This document shows positions 15,928-24,338 of a DNA stretch of 34,069 bases, piece after piece. This DNA is from Candidatus Brocadiaceae bacterium (GTDB lineage: Bacteria > Planctomycetota > Brocadiia > Brocadiales > Brocadiaceae): assembly GCA_030650655.1 (NCBI GenBank), contig JAUSDH010000198.1, positions 1 to 34,069 on the forward strand, in the 5' to 3' direction. The notes beneath the pieces were generated by a model, which was not told the origin of the DNA, did not search any database, and worked only from the letters and a program-made list of their open reading frames with translations. Position numbers and translations under genes: made by a program. How positions within the stretch are numbered: position 1 is the stretch's first letter; the number at the start of each line of letters is the position of its first letter.

Positions 15928-16852
15928 GGATATTATCAATAGCACATTCAACTATAAGCTTTTTTTAGCCATCCTTTCCTCTAAAATAGGGTTAATAAAA
16001 AAAGTTCTATATCCCTTTTTGCTTCAATTTGTTGTTTTTGCATGTATAATAATCTTTGGAATATGGGGTATCAATAAGACATGGCATTCATTAACGGATT
16101 TAAATATCTTCAAAATCAGCCCTTCTACCTTCTCCTTTCACACTCCATCATGGGTGACTGCCCGTTTTTCTGACGACATAAAACACGTAGCAGCCCTGAA
16201 CGAACAGTACGGCATGTATGAAAATAATTTGACTCAAAGAATAGCAGAGGTTTACGGAGGGATTGTTTTAATAAAAAAAATAGATTCGATCAAAAGGACA
16301 TTCCCCAATAAGTTAAATATTAAACTTGTGTTACGCAAGCCCACAGCTACCGTTAAAACTGGAAATTATACGTATCTTGTGGATGATGAATGTGTCTTAT
16401 TACCAAAAGAATATTACACATTACCAAATGCTGAATATGATATACCTTACATCCAAAGTAATAAATTGGCAAGAATACCCTTATATGGAAGTGAATGGAA
16501 TGACAAGGGAATTAAGGCAGGGATAGATATGGTGAAATTTCTCAGGGCAAATAATATTCATAACATTTTTAAGATTCTAGCAGTAGATGTATCAAATGTG
16601 TGTAAAAGGAGGTTTACTGGTAAAAGTGATATCGTTTTTTGGACAGAGAATAATACTCAGATACGGTGGGGATGCTCTTCCCTCTGTAACGAACCTAACG
16701 AACGCTCCAATGAAGAGAAGCTACAAAACCTGCTGAGTATTGCAAAAACTGAAGGAACCAACCTAAAACAAATGGAATATGTTGACGTACGTTGGAAAAA
16801 ACCTTCGGGAAAGCGTTGGGCAAAGGTTAATAATATATTAGAAGAACGTTAA
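15908..16852 (+). CDS. ftsQ: FtsQ/DivIB-like division protein
   Basis: FtsQ links early and late division proteins and binds FtsL-FtsB. The 314-residue protein has a cytoplasmic N terminus, one membrane segment (about 36-54) and a periplasmic domain. The stretch ending IKRTFPNKLNIKLVLRKPTA, then YLVDDECVLLP, matches the C-terminal part of the POTRA/FtsQ pattern ('.P..L.I.V.ER.P.A ... LVD..G.VL'). Sequence similarity is modest, so the position directly after ddl (as in murC-ddl-ftsQ of many bacteria) carries weight. No ribosome site is seen; translation probably couples to ddl. In most bacteria ftsA and ftsZ follow, but here the next gene is on the other strand. Confidence 0.82.
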   Translation: MNQYKIKDIINSTFNYKLFLAILSSKIGLIKKVLYPFLLQFVVFACIIIFGIWGINKTWHSLTDLNIFKISPSTFSFHTPSWVTARFSDDIKHVAALNEQYGMYENNLTQRIAEVYGGIVLIKKIDSIKRTFPNKLNIKLVLRKPTATVKTGNYTYLVDDECVLLPKEYYTLPNAEYDIPYIQSNKLARIPLYGSEWNDKGIKAGIDMVKFLRANNIHNIFKILAVDVSNVCKRRFTGKSDIVFWTENNTQIRWGCSSLCNEPNERSNEEKLQNLLSIAKTEGTNLKQMEYVDVRWKKPSGKRWAKVNNILEER

Positions 16853-16860
16853 AAACTTTT

Positions 16861-17577
16861 TTATGGTAAATTGGGATTTTCTGGATCCCAAATCAACTCC
16901 CGGCTTGCCTGCCTGTTTGACCAGCCTTCACTTGTCGTACCATCCGTATTACCATTTTGTATCCGTTCTATATGTCCGTCTATGAAAAGAATATTTGCAG
17001 CCTTTGAATGTCTTTGTGCAACACTTCCATACGAACCTTCATAATTGTCCGCCACGCTAGTGTTATTGATACGACCGTCAAACAGTAGCACAGTCCTGGT
17101 AGTCTCTCCAATAGTTTCAATAGACCGTTGACACTCAGATGCTGGCAAAAGATTTTGATTCATTTTTATTGTGCGTGTTGTATCTTGTTTTGAAAGAGGC
17201 ACTGTTTTAAAGACGGGATCTTGTTTTATAAGTAAAAGCCTCTCCTCCTGTGAGATTTCATTCCTTTCGCTGGGAAGTTGCAATGTTGTTAGATAGTTGT
17301 CAACGGCCTTAAACCATACCTCAGCACTGCAGATTTTCGTACCGTCCTTGCTTGTACCGCTGTTATTGGGACGAGGAAGTAATCCGTTGTTATCATTTGT
17401 ATACTGCTCAAATGCGAGAAATAGCTGGCGAAGATTATTAACACAAATAATTTGCTGCGCTTTTTGTTTGGCTGCGAAAATCGCTGGAATTACGATACAA
17501 ACCAGGACTGCAACAATAACAACAATTATCAATAACTCAATAACGGTGAATCCTCGTCCCTTAACGATTGCATACAT
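16861..17577 (-). CDS. DUF1559-like prepilin protein with H-X9-DG motif
   Basis: The 238-residue protein begins with a class III (prepilin) signal: basic leader, cleavage after G9, F10 as first mature residue, E14 as the conserved Glu5, then a hydrophobic helix to about 33. Near the C terminus H190 and D200-G201 form the H-X9-DG motif in RHSKAANILFIDGHIERI. Such proteins are highly multiplied in Planctomycetota and related phyla and are processed by prepilin peptidase; their role as pseudopilins or surface proteins is not settled. It is convergent with ftsQ (8-nt gap) and 0.6 kb from the T2SS operon, which lacks its major pseudopilin GspG here, so a link to that system is possible but unproven. 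Confidence 0.88.
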   Translation of the reverse strand: MYAIVKGRGFTVIELLIIVVIVAVLVCIVIPAIFAAKQKAQQIICVNNLRQLFLAFEQYTNDNNGLLPRPNNSGTSKDGTKICSAEVWFKAVDNYLTTLQLPSERNEISQEERLLLIKQDPVFKTVPLSKQDTTRTIKMNQNLLPASECQRSIETIGETTRTVLLFDGRINNTSVADNYEGSYGSVAQRHSKAANILFIDGHIERIQNGNTDGTTSEGWSNRQASRELIWDPENPNLP

Positions 17578-17925
17578 AGTTTACAGGTGCAAAAAGAATC
17601 CTTGTAAATATAAATATATTTTTAGTTAGGCATGTTGAATGCCAAGAATCTTCATAAAGAGAAGATAAACTTTAAATAGTAACTATGCTTGATACTTACA
17701 GTATTTATTAAAATAAAACAATTTTTGCAGTAATTAAAAAGGCAGGCTTGATAATACGAAAAAGGTATTTTTACAGTACATATGTGTAAATTCACTTTTA
17801 ATGAATGATATTAAGTATTCAAAAGTTAATAATTGCGTATAATAAAATATTTGACTTTTTATGGTGTAATGTTAAAATTTGTTAAATAGTTTTGGTTTAA
17901 TCAGATACGAACAATTCTATGAAAT
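17578..17925. other. Gene-free AT-rich spacer between the prepilin-like gene and tRNA-Leu
   Basis: No gene is seen in these 348 bases. A small perfect dyad, GGCAT-gttga-ATGCC (17629-17643), lies about 52-66 bases upstream of the reverse-strand prepilin gene and could be an operator or part of its promoter. The right end holds the tRNA promoter candidate. The rest is featureless AT-rich sequence. Confidence 0.5.
17851..17878 (+). promoter_or_regulatory. Candidate promoter of tRNA-Leu
   Basis: TTGACT (17851-17856) and TAAAAT (17873-17878) are spaced 16 nt, each one base from consensus. Transcription would start near 17885, about 40 nt before the mature tRNA. Match only; no other evidence. Confidence 0.5.
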
Positions 17926-18015
17926 GCGGAAGTGGCGGAATCGGCAGACGCGCTAGTTTGAGGGGCTAGTCCCGCTGATACCGGGGTGGGGGTTCAAATC
18001 CCCCCTTCCGCACCA
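17926..18015 (+). tRNA. tRNA-Leu (anticodon GAG), CCA encoded
   Basis: A complete class II tRNA. Acceptor stem GCGGAAG pairs with CTTCCGC; the anticodon stem CTAGT pairs with GCTAG around loop TTGAGGG, giving anticodon GAG; a long variable arm (TCCCGC...CGGGG region) is present; the T arm GGGGG-TTCAAAT-CCCCC is intact; discriminator A and CCA follow. It decodes CUU/CUC leucine codons. It stands between the prepilin-like gene and the T2SS operon. No integrase or duplicated 3' end is seen nearby, so it shows no sign of being an integration site here. Confidence 0.97.
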
Positions 18016-18033
18016 CTCTGTTTTGCCCTGCCT

Positions 18034-18078
18034 GAAGTACAAAAGCGTATACTTTATAAGCTATTTTAGTTGTACTTC
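18034..18078 (+). terminator. Inverted repeat downstream of tRNA-Leu, possible weak terminator
   Basis: GAAGTACAA (18034-18042) and TTGTACTTC (18070-18078) are perfect 9-bp inverted repeats with a 27-nt loop. They begin 19 nt after the tRNA CCA. There is only a short pyrimidine-rich tail (CTTAT), so it is at best a weak intrinsic terminator; it could instead be a processing stem. Confidence 0.4.
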
Positions 18079-18107
18079 CTTATAACGCATGACATAAATA
18101 AAAATAG

Positions 18108-18113
18108 TATAAT
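18108..18113 (+). promoter_or_regulatory. Perfect -10 box before the T2SS operon
   Basis: TATAAT lies 37 nt upstream of the gspD ATG, a good place for an operon promoter. No matching -35 box stands at 16-18 nt, so activator dependence is possible. Weak evidence. Confidence 0.35.
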
Positions 18114-18149
18114 GAATAAAAAGTTTACCCACTTACGGGAGATTTATTG

Positions 18150-20174
18150 ATGAACAAATGCATCTATGCATCGATTCTTGTTTTGTTTGCAATTGGTTGT
18201 AAAGAAACCCAAATAAAGCAGTCTGATTTTGTTCCATTCAAAAAACCAGTAACACTTTCTACAACAACTGAGGCGGTAGAGAAAAAACCCTGGGAATATG
18301 AAATCTCACCGAAAAAAGAGGTTATAGAGAAAAAGGAGGGTATACCGGATGAATTTGTATATCCAGAGGAACACAAAAAACCTGAACCCTCTCTTCAAAA
18401 ACCTGAATATACAGGCGATAAAATCGATGTCGCATTAAATTTCGATAACGCAGAAATAAAGGATGTTTTACAGGTTATTTTAGGTGAGATTCTTAATGTA
18501 AACTATATTTTAGATAAAAGAGTCGGAGGTACAATCAATCTTCATGCCACTGGGCAGGTCTATAAAGAAGAACTCCTTTCGATGCTCAACACATTACTCT
18601 TTGTGTATGATTTTGCAATAATAAAGGACGGTGATTTATATAGAATACTTCCTAAAGCAGAATCCAGACAGGAAACAAATATTGTTATTTCCGGGGACAA
18701 AATTCCCCCCTGGAGTAAAGATATAATGATTCAAATAGTTCCTCTGCAATACGAAAACCCAAAGAATTTGAATGCTACTATAAAACCATTTATGACTGGG
18801 ATTGGAAATATAGTTACTCACGGCGACTCTCCCTATATCATACTCATCGAATCAGCCTCAAACATGGAAAAACTGCTTACCTTAGTGAAAACCTTCGATG
18901 TCCCGTTTTTTGCCGGTAAAGCCGTGAAATTTTATGATTTCAAATATGTCGATGCAAGAAATATGGCAAAAGATCTTGCCGCTATAGCACAATCGATGGG
19001 AGGAAAGGCAGGTGGTGAGGGTGAATTTAACTTCGTACCCTTTTCTGACAGTAATAAGATGTTAGTTGTTACCAAAGTACCAGAACTTTTACCAAAAATC
19101 GACCTTTGGATAAAAAATGTAGATGTTCCTCCGTCAGTGTTAGAAGAGGAGACAAAAGTGTATGTATATAAAGTGCAACATCAAAAAGCCGAAACGATTG
19201 TGCCTGTTCTAACACAAATTTACAATGAAAAAATGGCTGCGCAACCTAAACCGCTGGGGAAGAAACAGCTTGAGGCAATGAAGATCGTTGCTGATGCAAA
19301 AACAAATACCATTGTCGTTAAGGCATTGCCGAGTGATTATAGGAGTATTAAAGCGATTATAGAGGCTATAGACGCAACTCCTCAACAAGTATTTATCGAA
19401 GTACTGATTTTAGAGGTCGATCTTAATAATAACTTGGACTATGGGGCACAGTGGGCATTGAACATGGGCAGTGTAAAATTACGGGGAATAACTGACTCTC
19501 AAAGTGGTAAAGTTACAACTACTGCTGGTACGCCATTTCTCAAGTTTACTAAAGGAAACTTTGAAATTCTGATGGATATTCTTGCAACAAATTCTAAGGC
19601 AAAGATATTATCGGCTCCCCATATCCTTGTGAGAGACGAACAGCCTGCAAGCATACAAGTGGGAAACGAAGTCCCTATTCTTTCTAGCTCCGGCCAACAA
19701 ACAGGTACCACGGTCACGTTTCAGCAAGTACAGTACCGTGATACGGGTATCATCCTTACGGTAACTCCTCATATTGGAGAAAATGATTTTGTAACATTAG
19801 AAATAAAACAAGAGGTAAGCAATGCCGAAACAACAACTACAGGAGTTAGTGATTCACCGACCTTTAGTACCCGCAAAGCAGGAACGTCTCTTGTAATAAA
19901 GAGTGGACATACCGTAAGTCTGGGTGGAATTATCGAACAAAGAAATGAAAAAAGTGTTAGTAAAATACCCATTTTGGGGGACATACCTTATTTGGGGAAT
20001 TTATTTAAAACTACCTCAATTGCCAATAGAAGAACAGAACTGATTATGTTAATAACCCCCTATATTGCAAACGATGCGGAAGATGCAGATTCTTTGACCA
20101 ACGCATTTCAAAAGAAGCTGAAGGAAATTGAGCCACTAATAACCCAAAGGGTGAATGAAGTTGAGAAATATTAA
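18150..20174 (+). CDS. gspD: GspD, type II secretion secretin (outer membrane channel)
   Basis: GspD forms the multimeric outer membrane gate of the T2SS. The 674-residue protein has a short hydrophobic signal ending AIGC with Cys17, so it may be a lipoprotein (Ala rather than Leu at -3 is a weak lipobox). A Pro/Lys/Glu-rich linker (about 25-88) follows, then an N0-type domain (about 90-170) and N1-N3-type domains (about 190-420). The secretin domain ends with VPILSSSGQQTGTTV, YRDTGIILTVTPHI, SGHTVSLGGII and KIPILGDIPYLGNLF, the secretin signature. ATG 18150 is 8 nt after GGAG (18138-18141); a TTG just before it is less likely. It heads the operon and overlaps the next gene by 20 nt. Confidence 0.95.
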   Translation: MNKCIYASILVLFAIGCKETQIKQSDFVPFKKPVTLSTTTEAVEKKPWEYEISPKKEVIEKKEGIPDEFVYPEEHKKPEPSLQKPEYTGDKIDVALNFDNAEIKDVLQVILGEILNVNYILDKRVGGTINLHATGQVYKEELLSMLNTLLFVYDFAIIKDGDLYRILPKAESRQETNIVISGDKIPPWSKDIMIQIVPLQYENPKNLNATIKPFMTGIGNIVTHGDSPYIILIESASNMEKLLTLVKTFDVPFFAGKAVKFYDFKYVDARNMAKDLAAIAQSMGGKAGGEGEFNFVPFSDSNKMLVVTKVPELLPKIDLWIKNVDVPPSVLEEETKVYVYKVQHQKAETIVPVLTQIYNEKMAAQPKPLGKKQLEAMKIVADAKTNTIVVKALPSDYRSIKAIIEAIDATPQQVFIEVLILEVDLNNNLDYGAQWALNMGSVKLRGITDSQSGKVTTTAGTPFLKFTKGNFEILMDILATNSKAKILSAPHILVRDEQPASIQVGNEVPILSSSGQQTGTTVTFQQVQYRDTGIILTVTPHIGENDFVTLEIKQEVSNAETTTTGVSDSPTFSTRKAGTSLVIKSGHTVSLGGIIEQRNEKSVSKIPILGDIPYLGNLFKTTSIANRRTELIMLITPYIANDAEDADSLTNAFQKKLKEIEPLITQRVNEVEKY

Positions 20175-20772
20175 AGTTGTGAATAAAAACGGCGTTACCC
20201 CAGTAGAAAGAAAGCTGCTCCATTTATGGTGGGGTGAAAGAAACAGAAAGTTTGAATGTGGTTTGAGATCCTATCCAAACTTTCAAACGGGGTTTACCAT
20301 CCTTGAAGTTATGGTCGCACTGGCAATCATGGGAATTTCTATTGGTATTTTCTTTGGTTTGGTTGGGAATTCTTCAAAATTAAGAGGAAAGATTGACGAG
20401 CACACAAAAATAGTGCTTCTTGCAAGAACCAAAACAGAAGAGGCTTTTCTGGGAATACTTGGTAAAAAATATGCGAAATTGAATGAGGAAAAGACCTTTG
20501 AAGGCGTGACGAAAGACGGTGTTCAATGGAAAATATCGCAGGTAGATAAATATAAAGAAGCCAGGAAAAAAATCACTATGGATGCATCAAATGAAGATGA
20601 AAGCGATGTAGAACTTCCACCCAAAGGAACTACAATGCTGAGCACACACGTTGAAGGAATAAATATCAACACCATTTTTTTCGTTGAAGAATCAGAAGAA
20701 GATGAAAACGATACTGAAGGATCGGTTGAAGAAAATGACGGTGGAAAATCTGGGAAAGAAATGGATGATTAA
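20155..20772 (+). CDS. gspI: GspI-like minor pseudopilin with an acidic tail
   Basis: A 205-residue pseudopilin. The prepilin site is TG-FTILEVMVALAIMG: cleavage after G46, Glu5 at E51. EVMVALAI is typical of GspI, and the order D-I-J-K supports this; GspH is the alternative. From ATG 20155 the leader would be 46 residues, unusually long, and overlaps gspD by 20 nt; an in-frame TTG about 9 codons before the cleavage site would give a normal leader but lacks a good ribosome site. The C terminus (about 178-205) is a strongly acidic tail rich in Glu, Asp, Asn and Gly, not usual for GspI. Minor pseudopilins I, J and K form the tip of the pseudopilus. Confidence 0.78.
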   Translation: MKLRNIKVVNKNGVTPVERKLLHLWWGERNRKFECGLRSYPNFQTGFTILEVMVALAIMGISIGIFFGLVGNSSKLRGKIDEHTKIVLLARTKTEEAFLGILGKKYAKLNEEKTFEGVTKDGVQWKISQVDKYKEARKKITMDASNEDESDVELPPKGTTMLSTHVEGININTIFFVEESEEDENDTEGSVEENDGGKSGKEMDD

Positions 20773-21505
20773 ACACAAAGAGGGTTTTACGTTATTTGAA
20801 CTACTTATAGCCCTTTTTATAGGTACAATTTTGATTATGTCAGGTGCTTACGCAATAAGAACAGGTTTGTTCTCGATGGAAAGAGAAGAGGCGTGGTTTA
20901 ATGACACAACAAAAGAAAAAGCCGCCTTCGACTTTTTCTGGCAACAGGTATCCTCATTACGTGTTCAAAAGATCCCAAGAAAGGATACCCTCCTTACCGA
21001 GGAAAACAAAACGACCAAAAAAAAGAAAACCAATTACTTCGCAGGTGAAAAAGATTTTCTTTCCTTTGTGTCCCCTCTTTCTTTTAAAAAACATTATGGA
21101 CAAGGATTGATAATAGCTAATTATAAAGTAAAATTAAATGGTAACGGCTTGTGGGATCTAATTTACATGGAAACCAGGGTTACCCCCACAATACTCATTA
21201 AATTATCTGAAGAATCTGAAAGCACATTAAATACGGATAAGGATTACACGATATTCCTTAAGGATTTTGATATGATTTCATACGCGTATCTTGACACAGT
21301 GGAAGAGGAAACCGATAATGAGGAAGAAGTCCAGGTAGCCACTCTAGATGCCGATGTTATTGAAGGTACTGATTTAAAATGGAAAGAAAAAATAGCACAG
21401 AAAATCCCGCAGGCGATAAAGTTGTCGGTTACAAAAAATGGAAAGGCACAAGAGCTTATATCACCAATCATGGCTACGTACTCATTTTTAGCCTCTGGGC
21501 AATAG
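20765..21505 (+). CDS. gspJ: GspJ-like minor pseudopilin
   Basis: A 246-residue pseudopilin from ATG 20765, with a six-residue basic leader, cleavage after G7 (KEG-FTLFELLIALFIG) and Glu5 at E12. The start overlaps the gspI stop by 8 nt; in-frame ATGs upstream (20684, 20735) would put the leader inside gspI and are less likely. The body matches GspJ in outline: a Trp/Phe-rich helix after the membrane segment, then the closing PQAIKLSVTKNG...SPIM strand pair. A Lys-rich loop (TEENKTTKKKKTN) is inserted around residue 80. GspJ binds GspI and GspK at the pseudopilus tip. Its last 127 nt are also read by gspK in another frame. Confidence 0.8.
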   Translation: MIKHKEGFTLFELLIALFIGTILIMSGAYAIRTGLFSMEREEAWFNDTTKEKAAFDFFWQQVSSLRVQKIPRKDTLLTEENKTTKKKKTNYFAGEKDFLSFVSPLSFKKHYGQGLIIANYKVKLNGNGLWDLIYMETRVTPTILIKLSEESESTLNTDKDYTIFLKDFDMISYAYLDTVEEETDNEEEVQVATLDADVIEGTDLKWKEKIAQKIPQAIKLSVTKNGKAQELISPIMATYSFLASGQ

Positions 21506-22440
21506 TAATCTTTGGGTTTATTGCGCTAAGTTTTACCCGGAATACTGGAATTGCTATAAAAACAGAAATTACTTCTACGGAACGCGTGAAAAATGTTTAC
21601 GCAGCGCGGGGAGCTTGTATTTATGCCACACAGATGCTGATGTTGCCGAAAAAACATGAAAAAGAAACCAAAGGCGGTAAAATCAAAAAATTGAAAAAGA
21701 ACAGAGATCGGGATGCAAGTAAAAAAGACAGAAACAGCGATCCCTGGACGCCAAGCAGTGATCCATACTCAGTACAAGTAGGCGACAGGAATTGTGATGT
21801 ATTTATCAGCGATGAAAGTGGAAAAATTAATGTAAATAAACTAACGGAAGATACAAGAGATAGTTTTATTAAATTTCTAATTGCTTATAAACTAGAAGAG
21901 CTTGCAGCACAGACTATAACAGACTCTATACTAGACTGGCTCGATGAAGATGATTTACATCATGTTAACGGCGCAGAAAAAGACTATTATGCAACACTGC
22001 CAGAGCCCTATGAGCCAAAGAACGGGTCGTTTGAATCTATAGAAGAATTGACCTTAATTAAAGGAATTACCCCACAAATATTTGAATTGCTACGAGATCA
22101 CCTGACGATTTACGGATCAGGCAAAATTAATGTCAACTTTGCATCTAAGGAAGTTCTTCTTTGTGTATCTGCAATTACCGAAGAAATAGCTAAGGCAATA
22201 ATTTACTACAGGGGAAAAAAAGGGAAAATTGCAAAAATTGATGATTTAAAAGAAATCTTTAGATACTTTGGCATTATCGGCGCAGATTTCCAAAAGATTA
22301 TGAATTATTTAACCGTATACGACTCAAACTATATGACGATCAATTCAATTTCTTCGTCAGACAAAATAAAAAATTCCTATAAAATAGTTGTTTTCAAAAG
22401 TGTGGATCATTGTAGAAGTATTGCGGCATATCCTGAATAG
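21379..22440 (+). CDS. gspK: GspK-like minor pseudopilin (tip protein)
   Basis: GspK caps the pseudopilus and typically lacks Glu5. Here the site is TNHG-YVLIFSLWAIVIFG: cleavage after G32, and residue 5 of the mature chain is Phe37, not Glu, as expected. The 353-residue protein then has a Lys/Arg-rich insert (about 92-117), SGKINVNKL, ILDWLDEDD, the PYEPKNGSFESIEEL block common in GspK, and a helix-hairpin-helix-like INVNFASKEVLLCVSAI...IYYRGKKG. No ATG/GTG/TTG exists in frame between 21379 and the membrane helix, so the start at 21379 and the 127-nt overlap with gspJ look real. Leader residues are encoded wholly inside gspJ. Confidence 0.85.
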   Translation: MERKNSTENPAGDKVVGYKKWKGTRAYITNHGYVLIFSLWAIVIFGFIALSFTRNTGIAIKTEITSTERVKNVYAARGACIYATQMLMLPKKHEKETKGGKIKKLKKNRDRDASKKDRNSDPWTPSSDPYSVQVGDRNCDVFISDESGKINVNKLTEDTRDSFIKFLIAYKLEELAAQTITDSILDWLDEDDLHHVNGAEKDYYATLPEPYEPKNGSFESIEELTLIKGITPQIFELLRDHLTIYGSGKINVNFASKEVLLCVSAITEEIAKAIIYYRGKKGKIAKIDDLKEIFRYFGIIGADFQKIMNYLTVYDSNYMTINSISSSDKIKNSYKIVVFKSVDHCRSIAAYPE

Positions 22441-22459
22441 TATTTAATATATTGTCATT

Positions 22460-23725
22460 ATGAATAAAATACCGTTCGTCAATTTATTTTCCCAAAGTTC
22501 AACTGGCTTGTCTATCAATGGGAATGACCTTATTATAACAATTGTTAGCAAAAAACTGGTTAAATATTCACACGAGACGCTCAAGATAGAAGATTTTATG
22601 CTTAAGGATACCCTGCAATTAAAACATGCACTAATACAGAAAAAGAAATTTGTGGGAGAAACTATCCTTTCCTTACCAAGGGAACTTGCTATTATCAGAG
22701 AAACAACTTGTCCATATTCGAACTTGAAAGAATTAAGAGAAGCACTCAGATACCAATTGGATAGTTTTATTCCTTTCAGCAATGAAGACGTTTATTTTGA
22801 TATTCATTCATTATCACAAAATAGACACGACACGAAAATCCTGATTGTTGCAATAAAGAAAACGGAATTGGATAATATTCTATCAAAATTGAAAGCCCTT
22901 GAAATTGTTCCTTCTCGAGTTATTATTTCACCTTTCGCCTTTCTTCCTATCCTTGAGGAAAGAAAAGGTTCGGTCGTAGTAGTTAGTAAAAACATAAACA
23001 ATTATAGTTATAATGTATTTGAAAATAACCATTTGGTTTTATCTTCGATTGCAAAAAATGAGGTTGAATTAACTAATCAGATTAAATCAAGGCACACTGA
23101 TGAAATACTGTTAACACATGTTACCGATGGATTTTTGCCAGATGCATACAAAACTCGTTATCAATTGTTAGATGATAATTCTGAATCCTATGGAGCAGCA
23201 CTTTACGGTTTAGCTGAATATCCATGCTATTTGAGTCTTGTTAAATCACATAAAAAGCGGCTAAATCCCCAAGTTGTATTAATATGTTTTCTTATCGGTA
23301 TTTTGATATTTTTCTCGTTCCTTATTCCTTACATACAGAAGATAAATAATCTGGCAATACTAAAAACAGTAAATACACAAGTTAAATCAATAAAAAAAGA
23401 CGTTGTAATCGTTGAGAAACTACAAGAACGCATAGTAGTGTTAGATGAAGTCGTTAACAAGGTCAATGCTATAAGAGGAAAATATATTCCCAGGATTGAC
23501 GTGATCCTCGAGTTGGCAAAGACGTTACCTAATGACGCCTGGGCAAAGGGCATTACAATCATGGACAATGCATTTGAAATAGAGGGAGATGCTGTATCCT
23601 CGACGAATTTGGTACCAATTTTAGAGAATTCTCCTGTTTTGTCAGGCGTGGGTTTAACTTCTCCCGTAACAAAAACACAGAGTGGCAGAGAAAAATTTAG
23701 AATTAAAGGAAATATCGAAAAATAG
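22460..23725 (+). CDS. gspL: GspL-like inner membrane platform protein (PilM-PilN type)
   Basis: The 421-residue protein has a cytoplasmic actin-like (PilM/GspL) domain (about 1-260), with the GETILSLPRELAIIRETTCP and LREALRYQLDSFIPF blocks typical of PilM/GspL, one membrane segment (about 271-292), and a periplasmic PilN-like part with a coiled coil (about 300-350) and a small ferredoxin-like domain (WAKGITIMDNAFEIEGDA). GspL recruits the GspE ATPase to the membrane in known systems. Start ATG 22460 lacks a clear ribosome site and follows gspK by 19 nt. It is the expected gene before gspM. Confidence 0.85.
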   Translation: MNKIPFVNLFSQSSTGLSINGNDLIITIVSKKLVKYSHETLKIEDFMLKDTLQLKHALIQKKKFVGETILSLPRELAIIRETTCPYSNLKELREALRYQLDSFIPFSNEDVYFDIHSLSQNRHDTKILIVAIKKTELDNILSKLKALEIVPSRVIISPFAFLPILEERKGSVVVVSKNINNYSYNVFENNHLVLSSIAKNEVELTNQIKSRHTDEILLTHVTDGFLPDAYKTRYQLLDDNSESYGAALYGLAEYPCYLSLVKSHKKRLNPQVVLICFLIGILIFFSFLIPYIQKINNLAILKTVNTQVKSIKKDVVIVEKLQERIVVLDEVVNKVNAIRGKYIPRIDVILELAKTLPNDAWAKGITIMDNAFEIEGDAVSSTNLVPILENSPVLSGVGLTSPVTKTQSGREKFRIKGNIEK

Positions 23726-23730
23726 GGAAT

Positions 23731-24333
23731 ATGGGACGATTCTTAGAACTATTTTACAGACTCAAAATAAGAGAAAGGATACTGTTGGTTGTTGCCCTTA
23801 TTGTTCTCTTGTATATGAGTCTTGATAGGGTTGTGATTACACCCTTTTTTAAATCAATTAATGAAACAAAAGAGCGATTAGAGACTCAAAAGAAACTGCT
23901 TATGAAATATTATTCATTTGCAGCTAATAAAAAACAATATGAGACCAGGCTGGTTGAACTGGAACAATATTATGCAAAACTTCAGGAAAAATTCCTGTCA
24001 GAAGAAACGGAAGAACTTGCCTCTGCAAAATTACAGGAAATGATAAATAATCTGGCTACGAAGAATGGATTAGTTGTGTCCAGAAGTACGGCATTAAAAA
24101 AAGAGGTAATTAACAAAAAACCATATCTTATTGCCATGTCAATTAATTTCGAAATAAGTGATTTAGATAGTTCTCAAAAACTTCAAAATTTTCTTTACGA
24201 TATAGAATACAATAACGGCAAACTACTTTTTATCGATAATTTGCGAATAAAAACCTTAGGTCTAAATGTTGTAAAAGGGGCGACAATTTCTTCTACCTTA
24301 ACGGCAATTGCCTCTATTGGAAAGAAGTTGTAA
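23731..24333 (+). CDS. gspM: GspM-like inner membrane protein (PilO type)
   Basis: A 200-residue bitopic protein: cytoplasmic N terminus, membrane helix at about 17-31, a long coiled coil (about 38-95) and a C-terminal ferredoxin-like domain (about 105-200). This is the GspM/PilO layout. GspM pairs with GspL in the assembly platform. It starts 5 nt after gspL and is followed 5 nt later by the GspC-like gene. Sequence conservation in this family is low, so topology and gene order carry the call. Confidence 0.8.
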   Translation: MGRFLELFYRLKIRERILLVVALIVLLYMSLDRVVITPFFKSINETKERLETQKKLLMKYYSFAANKKQYETRLVELEQYYAKLQEKFLSEETEELASAKLQEMINNLATKNGLVVSRSTALKKEVINKKPYLIAMSINFEISDLDSSQKLQNFLYDIEYNNGKLLFIDNLRIKTLGLNVVKGATISSTLTAIASIGKKL

Positions 24334-24338
24334 CGTAT

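Noticed and set aside
16853-16860. Terminator between convergent ftsQ and the prepilin-like gene
   Set aside because: There are A and T runs around the junction but no stem-loop could be found.
17926-18015. tRNA-Leu as an integration (att) site
   Set aside because: No integrase, no repeated tRNA 3' end and no phage-like genes are visible on either side.
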